The position numbers were made by a program, and so were the translations under genes. From Opeltia flavorubescens (lineage: Eukaryota > Ascomycota > Lecanoromycetes > Teloschistales > Teloschistaceae): DNA of 64,000 nucleotides. The stretch spans positions 248,001-312,000 of the forward strand of contig KE546969.1 in NCBI GenBank assembly GCA_000442125.1, written 5' to 3'. Each line of letters starts with the position of its first letter. Within the stretch, counting starts at the first letter, position 1. Below the pieces are notes generated by a model. The model searched no databases. It worked only from the letters and a program-made list of their open reading frames with translations, and was not told the DNA's origin. This document shows positions 34,701-44,493 of the stretch, one piece after another.

Positions 34701-37537
34701 TTCCTCGGAGAAAAATTCCCGACGGGAGGAGAGTATATTGCTTTGGGTGAGAGACCGACCCCGAGACTTGCAGATAGTGGCGGCGCGTACAAAGAAGCGG
34801 ATGCAGGGGCCCGGCGGACATAGAATTTCAGGCTACCCGTAGGATCTGCACGAGTATGTTTTGATATCAATAACATCGCATCGGAAAGTGGTTCTTCATG
34901 ATCATGTTGACCCGCTTCTGTGAGAAAGATCTGGGCGGCATCACTATCGGTGATGCTCAATGATCTGCATACAGTTTCTTTGATGGCCTCAGCAGATTCT
35001 GCATCGGATATATCGACCAGCCTGTAGTTCCAGAAATCGGGAGTAGCAAAGACAAACTTCTTCCCCGGCGTTGGTCTAGCCATGGCTTTCTCTTTGAATG
35101 CGAAGAACCTTTCCTGTTCCGACATCGTTGACGAAGGTCTATCCAACGAAGTGTTACTGCTGTTTCTGCCGTCCTTGGCAAATGGTAATTGAGGAGGCAC
35201 GGGTCTAAACATCAAAGGGCTGGTAGGTGACTCCAAGCCATGATCTTCAGGTGACGGGTGCGCTGAATCATCCTTCTTACGCTTACGGAAGCGGTCGAGG
35301 AAGCCGCCTTTACCAGACTCTTTTGCACTTGTGGGAGCATCGCTACTGCTAAAATGTCTAGAGCCGATGTCGATTGTTGGAGGCCGATGACCCTCTTGGC
35401 CGTTCCTTCGACTTTCAGATGTTTTGCCAAATGCAGCTCCGAGTAGGGAAGTCGCGGATGCAGCGGCATTCGAGCCCATGGAGTCGGTACTACCGGTTTT
35501 CCGATGGGAAGGTCGGCCATATGGAGGGGCTGAAAGTGTGCCATTGCCTGCAGATGAAGACAGTGTTGGATGCTGAGCGCCAGGACTGCCACTCTGTGGA
35601 CTAGGATCACGAGCAAGTAGACTACTAGGAGGTCCATTATCGCTCGAGGCACTCGGACTATGTCGTTTCGATGCGGCATCATTAATGCCGTTCAAGATGC
35701 CGCGAGTAAACCCCGATCGACTCTGGGATGTATGAACCATATCTGCAACATTGGGTTCACTAGCTGCCGCCCCAAGGTGAGAATATACCGGAAGCGTGGT
35801 GCTCCGTTGATTCGAGACAGTACGATGGCTATTGCTTGGTGCAGGAGCCCTAAAAGCCATTGGTCGACCTGGACTCTCCTCGCCTGCGCCAGCAGTTGTG
35901 GGAGTGCTCGTGAACCCGTCCTGCAATCGCCCGAGATTTGGTGATGTCTCTAAGCCACTTTCGGTCGAAGCACTTGGTAGGAATTGAGATGATTCTCGGC
36001 GGTTGTTAAGTGCTCTGGGGGCCTCATCTCCATCAGCAATCTTACGAATCAGCCTGCGCATACGTTTTCCCTCGTCCCGCTCCCTGATCTGGTCCCAGCC
36101 TGTCCCACTTTTGCTACACTCCCTGGCAAGGCGAGGGTATATGTGATTGTGCATCATGCCAAAGTTGCCTCTCCCACCATGTCCACGCCCCAGTTCCAGA
36201 AACTCGGCCCCGTGGATATCCAATATCTTGAATGTTTCTTGCCAATCATTTGAGAATCCGTTAGCAGCAAGCCAAATGAGGACACTGTCGATCGGCCACT
36301 GATCACCCTGCGAGCGTAATTTGGAATTATCGCTGCTTGTATGTCGATGTCCGCCCATCATTGGTGTCTCTTGCGTAGCCGAGCTTGGGGTTTCGGCATA
36401 GTGGACATGATTCGCAGTAGCTGTCATTGAAGGTGTGTACTCGTTGTTATCGCGCGATGGTAGTGCCCATGGAGCGTGACGACTGAGTGGTGTCTGAGGA
36501 ACCGAACTGTTCGGTGGGTACTGGTTGATGGTAGGTAGTTTCTTTGTTGGTGACGTCGCGGATGTGGTTTGGTCGTAATACCTTTGATCGGACGAATAAT
36601 CCGGAGGATCGTTGGCTTTCGAGTAAAACTCGTTGCTATCACCCCGATTGAAGCTAGGCTGCTGAAGAGCAGGGATGCCCACACCTGGACCGAAGGATTC
36701 GCCATGCGGGATATATGTCGCCGAGGTGAGCGGAGCGGACTCATTATGCGGTGGTGGGGGTGGTATTGACAAAGGGGCAGGCTGATGATTTTGATAGGTC
36801 GGCGTTGGCTTATAAGCAGCATGACCTCCCACCTGATTTGGACCCAAAGGGGGCGGCGGTGGTAAATATCGCTGCGAACCTGCCCAATTTTGTTGACTCC
36901 ATTGCGCTGAAAGACCCCCAGGGTTTGATGGAGGAGGTCCAGGGGGCGGAGGTAAGACAGCGCCATGACTGTTGTTCATTGCTGGAGGACGAGGAGGGGG
37001 CGGAGGGAGCGATATGAGATGACTTGATTGCTGGGGTGCAGAAATCTGCGGTGGAGGCCCCGGAATGTATGGCGGTCTGGAGTCCATGCTTTGTGCAGAT
37101 GATGCGTGCCTCTGCCCTTGTTGATATCCCAGAAAATTCTGACCTCCTCTTTGACTGGGTCGGTAGATTCCTTGTCCCGCGGGTAGATCAGCAGTGCTGG
37201 CTCGCGGTCTCGCTGGTGATGGTGGAGGCTGCGGATGAGAAGAGGCCGAGCCGGACGCGATGGATGGATATGGAGAACCGGTGCCTTGCGACGGTATCAG
37301 AAGGGATGAAGCTGCGGTACTGGCGCCGTACGTTGGAACATCGTTCAATATGAGGTCTTCTGGTACTGTATTGCCTGAGTGCTGCGGATAAGGCGAGGGT
37401 GATGGAGTAGAAGCTTGTCTGCCATTCAGATCCGAGTTATTTGACCGAGCTGAAGAGGAGCGATGACGCGAGGTCATCATCGTCCTTGCGCTGGTCAGGG
37501 TAGGGCCCGCGACCGAGCATATGGAACTCCTAAGCAA
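31724..37537 (-). CDS. BCK1: MAP kinase kinase kinase of the cell-wall-integrity pathway (BCK1/MkkK type)
   Basis: One uninterrupted frame of 1937 codons. An internal Met pair (37480, MMTSRHRSSSARSN) may be the true start, since the first 19 residues look like leader. Order: a Pro-rich, disordered N-terminus (repeated PPPPP tracts); a SAM-like helical block (WPIDSVLIWLAANGFSNDW) near 410-460; a ubiquitin-like/RA-type block (KKFVFATPDFWNYRLVDISD) near 830-920; a long Ser-rich region; and a protein kinase domain over about the last 310 residues. Kinase motifs: GKGSYG, AVK, HRDLKADN, DFG, APE. All are intact. In fungi Bck1 is activated by Pkc1 and phosphorylates Mkk1/2, which activate Slt2/Mpk1 to control wall repair, growth and virulence. 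The length is at the upper end for the family. Confidence 0.92.
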   Translation of the reverse strand: MLRSSICSVAGPTLTSARTMMTSRHRSSSARSNNSDLNGRQASTPSPSPYPQHSGNTVPEDLILNDVPTYGASTAASSLLIPSQGTGSPYPSIASGSASSHPQPPPSPARPRASTADLPAGQGIYRPSQRGGQNFLGYQQGQRHASSAQSMDSRPPYIPGPPPQISAPQQSSHLISLPPPPPRPPAMNNSHGAVLPPPPGPPPSNPGGLSAQWSQQNWAGSQRYLPPPPPLGPNQVGGHAAYKPTPTYQNHQPAPLSIPPPPPHNESAPLTSATYIPHGESFGPGVGIPALQQPSFNRGDSNEFYSKANDPPDYSSDQRYYDQTTSATSPTKKLPTINQYPPNSSVPQTPLSRHAPWALPSRDNNEYTPSMTATANHVHYAETPSSATQETPMMGGHRHTSSDNSKLRSQGDQWPIDSVLIWLAANGFSNDWQETFKILDIHGAEFLELGRGHGGRGNFGMMHNHIYPRLARECSKSGTGWDQIRERDEGKRMRRLIRKIADGDEAPRALNNRRESSQFLPSASTESGLETSPNLGRLQDGFTSTPTTAGAGEESPGRPMAFRAPAPSNSHRTVSNQRSTTLPVYSHLGAAASEPNVADMVHTSQSRSGFTRGILNGINDAASKRHSPSASSDNGPPSSLLARDPSPQSGSPGAQHPTLSSSAGNGTLSAPPYGRPSHRKTGSTDSMGSNAAASATSLLGAAFGKTSESRRNGQEGHRPPTIDIGSRHFSSSDAPTSAKESGKGGFLDRFRKRKKDDSAHPSPEDHGLESPTSPLMFRPVPPQLPFAKDGRNSSNTSLDRPSSTMSEQERFFAFKEKAMARPTPGKKFVFATPDFWNYRLVDISDAESAEAIKETVCRSLSITDSDAAQIFLTEAGQHDHEEPLSDAMLLISKHTRADPTGSLKFYVRRAPASASLYAPPLSASLGVGLSPKAIYSPPVGNFSPRKPLNEEEYARVRATNRPRSRSPPITARGSALRAVSAPLKDSSGKLGDGSEGSLLATRESETSEAKRERFAALKAAHENGTLSDADWGAWLEAATEEHQRETERKQREYQAGKQAIRNHSPVDSGHWSIKRDGVIDFDSPRHSPYEERKLEPLVPLRKPPPAPAESNTLIKANSLSKKTGERVRPAMNSADSVKRQSVGQTIPEEMLERGRRKAVAASPSVSEGIGAALVDAGRLAGSAGAPGRRKSKLSSRESDAKPGDKPQRSLQTVEFGRKAQSPGGSPRSPGDYTNAKNNMRFRIPDYDEDSASTPKKPDLSLETAKNPSLEHIRREPSPNISPATAEPISRKASVLSTRRSYGPAFTFKETDVAFDRNLSTDKTSDDDSDDGLFAKPLRKASVKKTPSQSESGDDTVQRRPTLTVNTDAKERRMKGRSVTFKTPETSKSASSGQSNEIGEVDDEGHLFQNRQERQPPESASSATGSMNSPDTATKLARRQSFARDDIWANRPPPEDLLDNLDAYFPNLDLDEPVVEDLVSPPSSPAASNDQSGPDANAGKAAPKPTPVQRMIRSSLYDRARPTSIAEEPIAEEGTLGSEESTLKSRVTLQSTAQRSMRKSGGLGRMKSIRDVARGAYEGTNKRGSQPGMPAQKAKPTDIVRRKSTKMFGHNIVQVKPGRGSRVSLIEQVPPDLPAGTNSFQIARGQLIGKGSYGRVYLGINLTTGDLLAVKQVEVNQRAAAGQDKEKMKEMVSALDQEIDTMQHLEHPNIVQYLGCERKEYSISIFLEYISGGSVGSCLRKHGKFEQSLVSSLTRQTLAGLAYLHQEGVLHRDLKADNILLDVDGTCKISDFGISKKSDNIYGNDATNSMQGSVFWMAPEVVRSHGQGYSAKVDIWSLGCVVLEMFAGRRPWAKDEAIGAIYKLGELNLAPPIPDDVAGEISAEAVAFMLDCFTVDPQERPTAGTLLARHPFCRVDGFYNFEDTKLAGKLRESGVGVK

Positions 37538-38310
37538 GCCGCATAATCATGCGATAAATTCTTGAACCAGATACCTCTCCAATGTACCTAAACAGGCTTT
37601 TATGCCTCGTGATCTCGCTGAGCTCCCACAGTAGGACCCTTCTGATATTTTGATTGTTTCGGTGGAGTATCTAATGGAGGATTTGGATAGGTAGCGTACA
37701 GTCGCCGAATGACCATAGAGGAAGGTCTGCTGCCAATTGGAATAGGAGACTCTTCAGGTTGAGGTTCGTAGGCTGGATGGGCGTTGGAATATTGAGCTGC
37801 GGACGTCTTTGGTTCGCAAGGTCGTCGCCGTTGTTTCTACTACTACCGAATCGCCGTCAGGGAGTGAAGCCTTTGAGAGTCTGAGACGCGCGGATTTCTA
37901 GAAGCGTGCAACGTTGGAAAAGTCGCAATGATCGCACAGGGGGTTGAGACAACGTGGATACACAGGTTGTTATCCATGCGTTCGTGACTTGGCCCAAGGT
38001 TCGTTCTAGAGCCTCACCTGAGCCCTTACTACTTCACGTTAGACCAGTAATCGATAACGTTTCCCACCAACCATCAACAAGTCAGTACTAATCCATATGG
38101 GCAGTAGGAACACATCATTCCATTGTATATGATCTTGATATTAGGGTTGTTGAATCAATTTCACTACAAACACGATAAAATTACACGCTGACCGCAAATT
38201 TCGCGATGCAATTGGTCCAGCACCCTACGACACAGTAGATACAAAGTGGCCGTAATTAAATAAATACAAGAATTGAATATTTGCTACAAAGCACATCATC
38301 TCCCAGAGCG
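37538..38310. promoter_or_regulatory. BCK1 upstream region
   Basis: 773 bp between the BCK1 start and the stop of the next minus-strand gene. It should hold the BCK1 promoter and 5' leader. No motif or coding frame is convincing. Confidence 0.4.
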
Positions 38311-39368
38311 TCACCGCGGTTCAATAGGAGCGAGCCGCTCGAGCGAGGCAGTCAAAGTCCTCCGTGCATCTAGCTCGTCGCCGCACGACTGTCGTCTATA
38401 ATGATTCTGTACAATTACAATGATAGCGTTGTGGATGGTGTATCTAATGTTTCAATCAGCACAGACCTACCAGCTCTTGGAGAAAAAGTAGATACTCACA
38501 GCAAATTTTTGCTGCCAGCAGCTTCCTCCACCACACCCATTTGCCAATCACCCCATAGTGCTCGTCCAAAGTCTAATAAGCCGGTGACGCTGTTCGTTTG
38601 TCGATCGATCAAAATGTTCCTTGGATCTGAAAGGCCCGGCACGACAAGACAAGGCTCTCTCACATCGTCAAGGGTACTCTCCTCGTTAGATAATGCATCT
38701 CGTATTTGTGCATACGGAAGGTTGATTAGTAAGTCTTCGGCATCCATCATGACGGATTCTAGCATCTCCTTGAACGCCTCCTTCCAGCTTCTATGTCCTT
38801 TTTTGGCAGCGGCGAGCGCAACGGGACCGAATGAACTGTTCGTTGATGGCACATGTTGGCCGATTGCAGCATTCAACAGCCTTATTTGTCTTTCAATGTC
38901 CGCACGTTGAGAGGCGGTCATACGTTTTCGGAGTTCAGCATATGGTGTACCAGGCAGAAACGACGTTAAGAGAAACGGAGCGCCCAGGCGTGCTCCAGTG
39001 CAATCATGCTTTAGTAATCGTGGAACAGGCAAGCTGCTTCGACCAAGGATTTGTAACGTCAGGGCTTCATTATCAAGCATGGACCGTTCATGCCGTTGTA
39101 GGAAAGCTAGAGGCGAAGGGCTGGCTTTCAGAGCGAGGGAAGAACCATTGGAGAGATGTAGGATACTGATTTCGTGAAGGTGGTTAGGACGATCTTCGAC
39201 ACGGGCAACTGCAATTGACGGGTGCAGCATCGTCTGTTGGACTAATTCCTGTAGCCGGAGGACACTGGAGGTTGGGACATATTGTTGAAGATACGGGTAG
39301 GTTTTGAGATTGAGAGGAGCGGTCAGCATACCGGCTGAAGGAAGATGCCGAGAATCCAGCTCGGCCAT
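38311..39368 (-). CDS. Aminoglycoside-phosphotransferase-fold protein with altered catalytic loop
   Basis: Two exons, 39368-38500 and 38443-38311, across a 56-nt intron (GTGAGT donor, GCTGAT branch, TTAG acceptor); 333 residues. The fold is that of the APH/choline-kinase-like family common in fungi: an N-lobe with LALKASPSPLAFLQRHERSM, the hinge FLLTSFLPGTPYAELR, and the C-lobe loop VVPGLSDPRNILID followed by TGLLDFGRALWGD. The usual brenner motif (HGD or WDL, with catalytic Asp) reads PGL here: the Asp position is Gly (codon GGC) while the Asn and the later metal-binding Asp (LLDFG) are kept. It may be an inactive relative, or the lineage may use the neighbouring Asp. The substrate is unknown. 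Confidence 0.78.
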
Positions 39369-40297
39369 GTCAGGCGTGCCTCATGCATGGGAAGCGAGCT
39401 GGCAAATCGGACATGCTTGAGAAGGAAAACGAAGGCTTTGACTCGCTTGAGGCAGGGACCAAGGAACGTTTCAAGTAGACGTGGGACATCCCGACGAGTT
39501 GTACACGAACACCGATAATTAGGAGATAGCGAAGATTCACCTACCAGGAAGAGGAGTATGCTTATTTCTCGCTTGGAGACTGAGTCGGGCATGTTGATGG
39601 ACGCCACACACGGCCTCGCAAGTTGTATCCGTCGAGAAATGTTGCAATATTTTTTCTACCGTATGGGTGGAAACCCGGTTGCGGTCCACGAGTTGCGATT
39701 GAGGCATAGACATGACGCGTGTTGCTCGAATGGCGGTTAGAGTGCTTTCGTCAAAGATTGCCCTGAATAGCCAAGTGCCGAGCGAGAGAGCAGACAGTCG
39801 GCATTGATTGGATGAATATGCGAGACCTCGGGCCCCACGGCCGAAAGAGGCAATCAATCGGCTTCTGCGACAAGCCTCCAGTGTGGATGGAGGCTCGTTC
39901 AAATGCTCGATGACCTTCTGGCTGACCGTACTATGAGCTTCCAGAAAGCCTTCGCGTGAACAAGCACAGAAGCCAAGCGCACAAGGCGTCTGCTTATGCA
40001 GCTTGTGGTAATCTCGTGGCTTGCCCGCTGCTGGATCTCTAACCTGGTTCAGTCGAAGTATTTGTATTGTTCCCTGGGCACTTGGCACACCCATCCGACA
40101 CCTCGCTACCAAACAAACGCTGTTGGCCGCCTCCATCATAACGTACCCACGACTTCGGCTAGTTGTGTCAGACTAGCAGGAGCAGAGAGCATCGTCTCGG
40201 CACTCGAGCCGAGTCCCATTAAGCTCGTCGGTAATTGCTCCAATGGAGCCTGTTGATGTAGCAGTAGCGGAGCAAGCACCGCTACCTTACCATTCCT
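39369..40297. other. Spacer with one long but uncharacteristic frame
   Basis: 929 bp between TAN1 and the APH-like gene, all minus strand. It should hold the APH promoter. A 200-codon minus-strand frame fills 39537-40139 (RGARGLAYSSNQCRLSALSL), rich in Cys, Arg and Ser, with no family and no homologous flavour. It may be a fortuitous frame, an orphan gene, or part of a 5' leader. Confidence 0.3.
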
Positions 40298-41531
40298 TCA
40301 CCCTTCGGATTTTGGCGGTGTTGGTTCATATATCTCCGCCAGATTGTACCGCTTGAGTTCTTCAAAGTCGTGCCCGACCACGCTCATTCCTAAAACGTTC
40401 TACACGGCGGTTGGTTTCAGAGTCTGTCGGTGCAACATTCCCTTTTAGGACTTTTACTTACTCGATATACATCCACCAATATCAACCGATCGTAGTTTTT
40501 GAGATCCACTGTGTGTGGTTGACTGACAAGATCTGCTATCTGTTTGATGATGTCGTCTCTCTTCAAGACGTGGTTATTTCGAATAGTCGGACGAATAGCA
40601 AACTGTGATTGAATTGTCAGCTTCTTGTGTTTATTGTCTCCATGATGTCGTTCATCGTTATGTCGTATCCATTCGGAATGATCAATTGACGCAGCAGATA
40701 TCAATCGGAACGCAACCATACCTTCAACGCTGGCTTTCCTTCGCCGTGAAACACTGGTCCCAGCACCGCCTTTGCTACCTCCTCCAAACTTTTCTCGTTT
40801 GCTTTTCCCATCCGTGTCATTGGCGTTAGTCTCTTGACGAATCTCGTTCTCTTGGTCGTATTGTTTTCTAACGCAGCCTCACATATGCTCCGAACAAATG
40901 ACACAGGCTCAATAGGCTCTCGAGTCTTGAAAAAAAGGACTAGATGTTCTCTACGTCAGGGCTCCAAAAGATGTGCTGTCCATAGAGGAGAGCAATTACC
41001 GCACTGGACATCGATCTTAACCGGAGTGAATAAGGCTTCTTGCTTTGAACCTTGCATCCCCTGCACTTCCTTACTTATTTCTGCCTCAATATCGTCGTCA
41101 ACGGCTGAGTTATGTTCCTGGGCCGTGGTGCTATGGACCATAGCGTCACCATATACAATATCTGCATGCTAAAATGTGTAATCAGGAAAGCAACTTTCAA
41201 TGTACTTATCTTTTTACATCATCAAGACATACCTGATTAAAGAAATCTTTCAATTCAATAGTGCACAGCCCTTCCTTGTGCATGTCACATGTTGCCCATA
41301 TACCAGCATCGCCTGGGTTAATGCTGGGGGTGGAAAAGTTTTTCTTAGGCATCTGCCATTGTCTCTGAAGGTTTCTTCAGTGGGCAATGCCTGGATAGGT
41401 AGACTTGCACAAAAATGACAAATATTTATAGAGATTTCATCAAAGGAATAGTATTGAAGATGTACCTTTGCTTTCTTATTTGCTGATCCACCCTGCTGGT
41501 TTGCGGATATACGTTTTCCATTATCGGCCAT
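40298..41531 (-). CDS. TAN1: tRNA acetylation factor TAN1 (THUMP domain)
   Basis: Six exons (41531-41466, 41364-41233, 41168-41000, 40939-40722, 40602-40462, 40399-40298) close in frame to 275 residues; introns are 101, 64, 60, 119 and 62 nt, all GT-AG. A basic N-terminus (SANKKAK) leads to GDAGIWATCDMHKEG, the TAN1 start motif. The THUMP domain runs from KIDVQCVLFFKTREPIEPVS through NYDRLILVDVYRNVLG to SVVGHDFEELKRYNLAEIYE, which is a TAN1/THUMPD1 signature. TAN1 partners the acetyltransferase Kre33/NAT10 to form N4-acetylcytidine at position 12 of tRNA-Ser and tRNA-Leu, which protects these tRNAs from rapid decay. The gene has the most introns in the window. Complete. Confidence 0.9.
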
Positions 41532-42637
41532 TGCCTTGATCGAGCTAAGACGATTGACCCAGGTTTTGGAAAACGCTGTACCGCATTCAAAAATCTAGAT
41601 AAAAACTACGGTCTGGCGAGCAAGTCGAACGCAATTCGCGGGGAGTTTCGAACGCTATGACTTGCAATGACGAACTTGAAGGACGGGACCGAGCACTGGA
41701 TGCGAGAATCTTGAAGATCACGTGGCAGAGCCTCGGTACCGAAGGCTCCGAGACAGCATTGCGAGCTTGCTTGAAACGCTTCGAGATCCTCGAAGCTCCA
41801 TATGAGCCTCGATGTTATTAATCATGATTGTTTTGTACGTGTTTTCCCTTCGATATTTTTATCTCTTACTATTTGTAGAACAGCTCTTGATTTCATTTGG
41901 AGACTTCGCTTCGCCTAGCGCATGGATCTTACAATAATGCATTTATTCCCCTGCTACGTGTAACATTGATTCAGGGGTTGCCACCTCGTTCACTCGGTTT
42001 ACTCCTGAATCGAAACCCATAGTGCAGGCATAGATGAGTCTGAGATTCAGCTGCCCGATTCCCAGATCNATGTAAAGTCACTCAAAATCGACGTTATTTA
42101 TCGTTTCTGAATGAGCGGTGCGTAGCTATAGTAGTACAGTTGATCATGTCTCGTATATGTCGTATTTGGAAATATATGGCATCCTGCACTTTGAGTTGAC
42201 TGTCTGCCAGTGGTCGATGAGTAAAATAAAGCTCTTCATTGGCTGTTTAAGCGAGCTGAGCCGTGCACACGCTAAGACGCTGCCGGTACTGAGAAGCTGT
42301 AAAGTAATCGATTGGAGCGCATTATTACCAAGGGTGACATGAGGTCAGCACGCGACACACAGCCCGCTGTCACTGTCTGAGAGCTCCGTTGTGAGCATAA
42401 TACATTTGTCCAACCCCTTAGATACCGTTGTTGAAGTATCGTGGTCTCCTTTCATCTGTTGCCCTCACCGCCGGTAAGAGCAGTCCTGCAGCGCGTCAAA
42501 CCTCAGTTGCGAAATCAGGTAGTACCGCCAATCTTTTGTGTACCACTAGATCACCACACCATCTTCTTTATCATCTCACGGTAGCGCGATGCGGACCACG
42601 TAATTGGGACGATAGCTCGTGGGAGATAGCCAAGAAG
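41532..42637. promoter_or_regulatory. Divergent region between TAN1 and the folliculin homologue
   Basis: 1.1 kb between divergent start codons. A 101-codon plus-strand frame at 42428 overlaps the folliculin start but lacks features. There is an ambiguous base at about 42069. No clear motif. Confidence 0.4.
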
Positions 42638-43977
42638 ATGGACTTCACCGTAAGTAACCTCTTGATCCAGTCTATGACTGTACTATGCGTGGTGCACTTC
42701 TTGTCGGCATTATCCCCTGTAGCCACGTGAGATTGGTCCTCTTGTTCCCAGCAAGGCTACTAGATCGAGATTTGAGGCAATCATCGGATCTCGATCCACT
42801 GCAGCAGAACTTAAGAAGCGCATTGATAACCTGAAACACGCATCTCAGATCACATTGCTAACACTCTGCGTGCGTTTTCTAGCTCTCGCTTGCGCATTTT
42901 TGCGAGAACGATGGCCCTACGTCCATTCTTTGCACACAAGCCCTCCCTATCTCCTGCCGAACATGTTGGGGTCCCAGGTCAATCGTGTCGAGTCTGGGAG
43001 ACTTGCGCGTTTCGGAACAAGAGAAGGATCATCTAGATAGCTCGAGGGATGACGGAAATACTGTTGGCCCTCAAGCTGCGCCAAATCTTCCGTCCAGATC
43101 GAGCTTTGGTGCTCGACCAGGAAGACCATACAAAGCTTTGGGTGAAAATGGAGGATGTGCCAGCTGTACCTTCAGCGTTCCCAAAGAATACATCATGAAG
43201 ATTCCTTCCGGAGCTCCCGGTAGCCCGAAAGCAAACGGCGTAGGCACAAACGGTAGTCCGGTCCTGCGATCCAAAGCCAAAATCCCAGTATGGGGAAGCC
43301 CACATTCCGATTCCGATGCCGACGATGACGGTACTTTCCATCAAGCATCTCCGACGTCCGTCATGTCTTCCACGACAACCGTTTCTTCCTATCACGAACA
43401 TTATTTCGAGTGCCGTACAACTTCCAGTCCTGTTGATCCCAATACATATGCCATTCTTCGAAGAGCTTGTATTCAAGCACTGTCCTGTGAGCAACTACCA
43501 CGCGGTCTTACATCTGGCCGTCTCTCATTCCAAGATGCTGTAAATGGACTCACCATTGCCTGGAAGTTTCGGTTGCCCGATCCACACGCCCGTGGCCGTC
43601 ACCGGCATTACGCGCTTCTTGCAGTCGTACATCCCGAATCAAACCAAGCAATGGAAGCTTCACCACTCATTTGGAGCGCATTTGAAAGAATAGTCTATAA
43701 TATCATGGTTGATACTGAAAATCTCTTGAAGCAAGGCCAGAATCCTGGGGGTGGAAAACCTCAAATGGATTTCTCTAATGTATCGAGTTTCCTCACTGGT
43801 AGAACCATGGATCCAGATGGTTTTCCACGACGTGGCGGCATTACTATGCGAGCGAGAAGCCTGGTTGAGATCGTGGGTGACGAGTACTTCTTTCCTCGGC
43901 TGCACCTGGAGTTTACCAAACTGCTCCGAACGCTGGCAGACCGATTCGGCGAGATTCAGATCGAGCCCCAAGATTGA
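42638..43977 (+). CDS. LST7: Folliculin/LST7 homologue (TORC1 pathway)
   Basis: A 12-nt first coding exon, 42638-42649 (MDFT), is spliced over a 233-nt intron (GTAAGT donor, GCTAAC branch, TTTTCTAG acceptor) to 42883-43977; 368 residues. The join gives MDFTLSLAHFCENDGPTSIL, the folliculin/Lst7 start. It is followed by CTQALPISC, a Cys pair block (CASCTF) and YFECRTTSSPVDPN, which aligns with human folliculin YVSHQHPSHP. ILRRACIQALSCEQLPRG then aligns with folliculin IVRQACVRSLSCEVCPG. This is the longin domain; like yeast Lst7, it lacks the long DENN region of animals. Lst4-Lst7 is a GAP for Gtr2 at the vacuole and couples amino acids to TORC1. Confidence 0.88.
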
Positions 43978-44493
43978 ATGATTTATCTGTGTATTGAGTC
44001 TGAGGTCATAGCGAAGGACGGTGTATAAGAGAAGATTTGTACAAAAGTACGGAACCCGAGCCAACAGCCCGGTGCTGCAAGAGCCACGGTTTCGAGCATT
44101 GGCAATTTCGAGGTGTCATCGGCGTTTTCTCATACTGAGATACCCATCTGTATATTATGAGCGTTGCTAACACTAGGTATTCGCCGTTTCGGTATAAGGA
44201 TCTGAGGAAGGAGGAGTAATGGGGGTAATGACGGTGGATGTAATGACGACAGTAGTGTAAGATCAAATTCTATCCAACAGTACGAGGCAGCAATGAGCGG
44301 TTTGCGAAAGCTGCAGCCTGCCTTCACCATCCATTAAGTGCGTTTCATATCAAAGTGCATCGGCATTGCGATCCGTGGCATCGAGAACGTCATCGCCAGT
44401 CTTATCGATAAGCGAATCAACAGCGCCTTCAATTTTCTTTGCAGAGCTTCTCCAATCATTCCAATCAATATCCCCAAAACCTTCCCATTGAAC
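43978..44493. promoter_or_regulatory. Spacer between folliculin homologue and eIF3k
   Basis: 516 bp. The frame open from 44338 into eIF3k is an upstream extension without family similarity; the eIF3k start is taken at 44494. Confidence 0.5.

Noticed and set aside
39537-40139. 200-codon minus-strand frame between TAN1 and the APH-like gene
   Set aside because: Long, but Cys/Arg/Ser-rich with no domain, no intron support and poor protein character; kept only as a note in the spacer entry.
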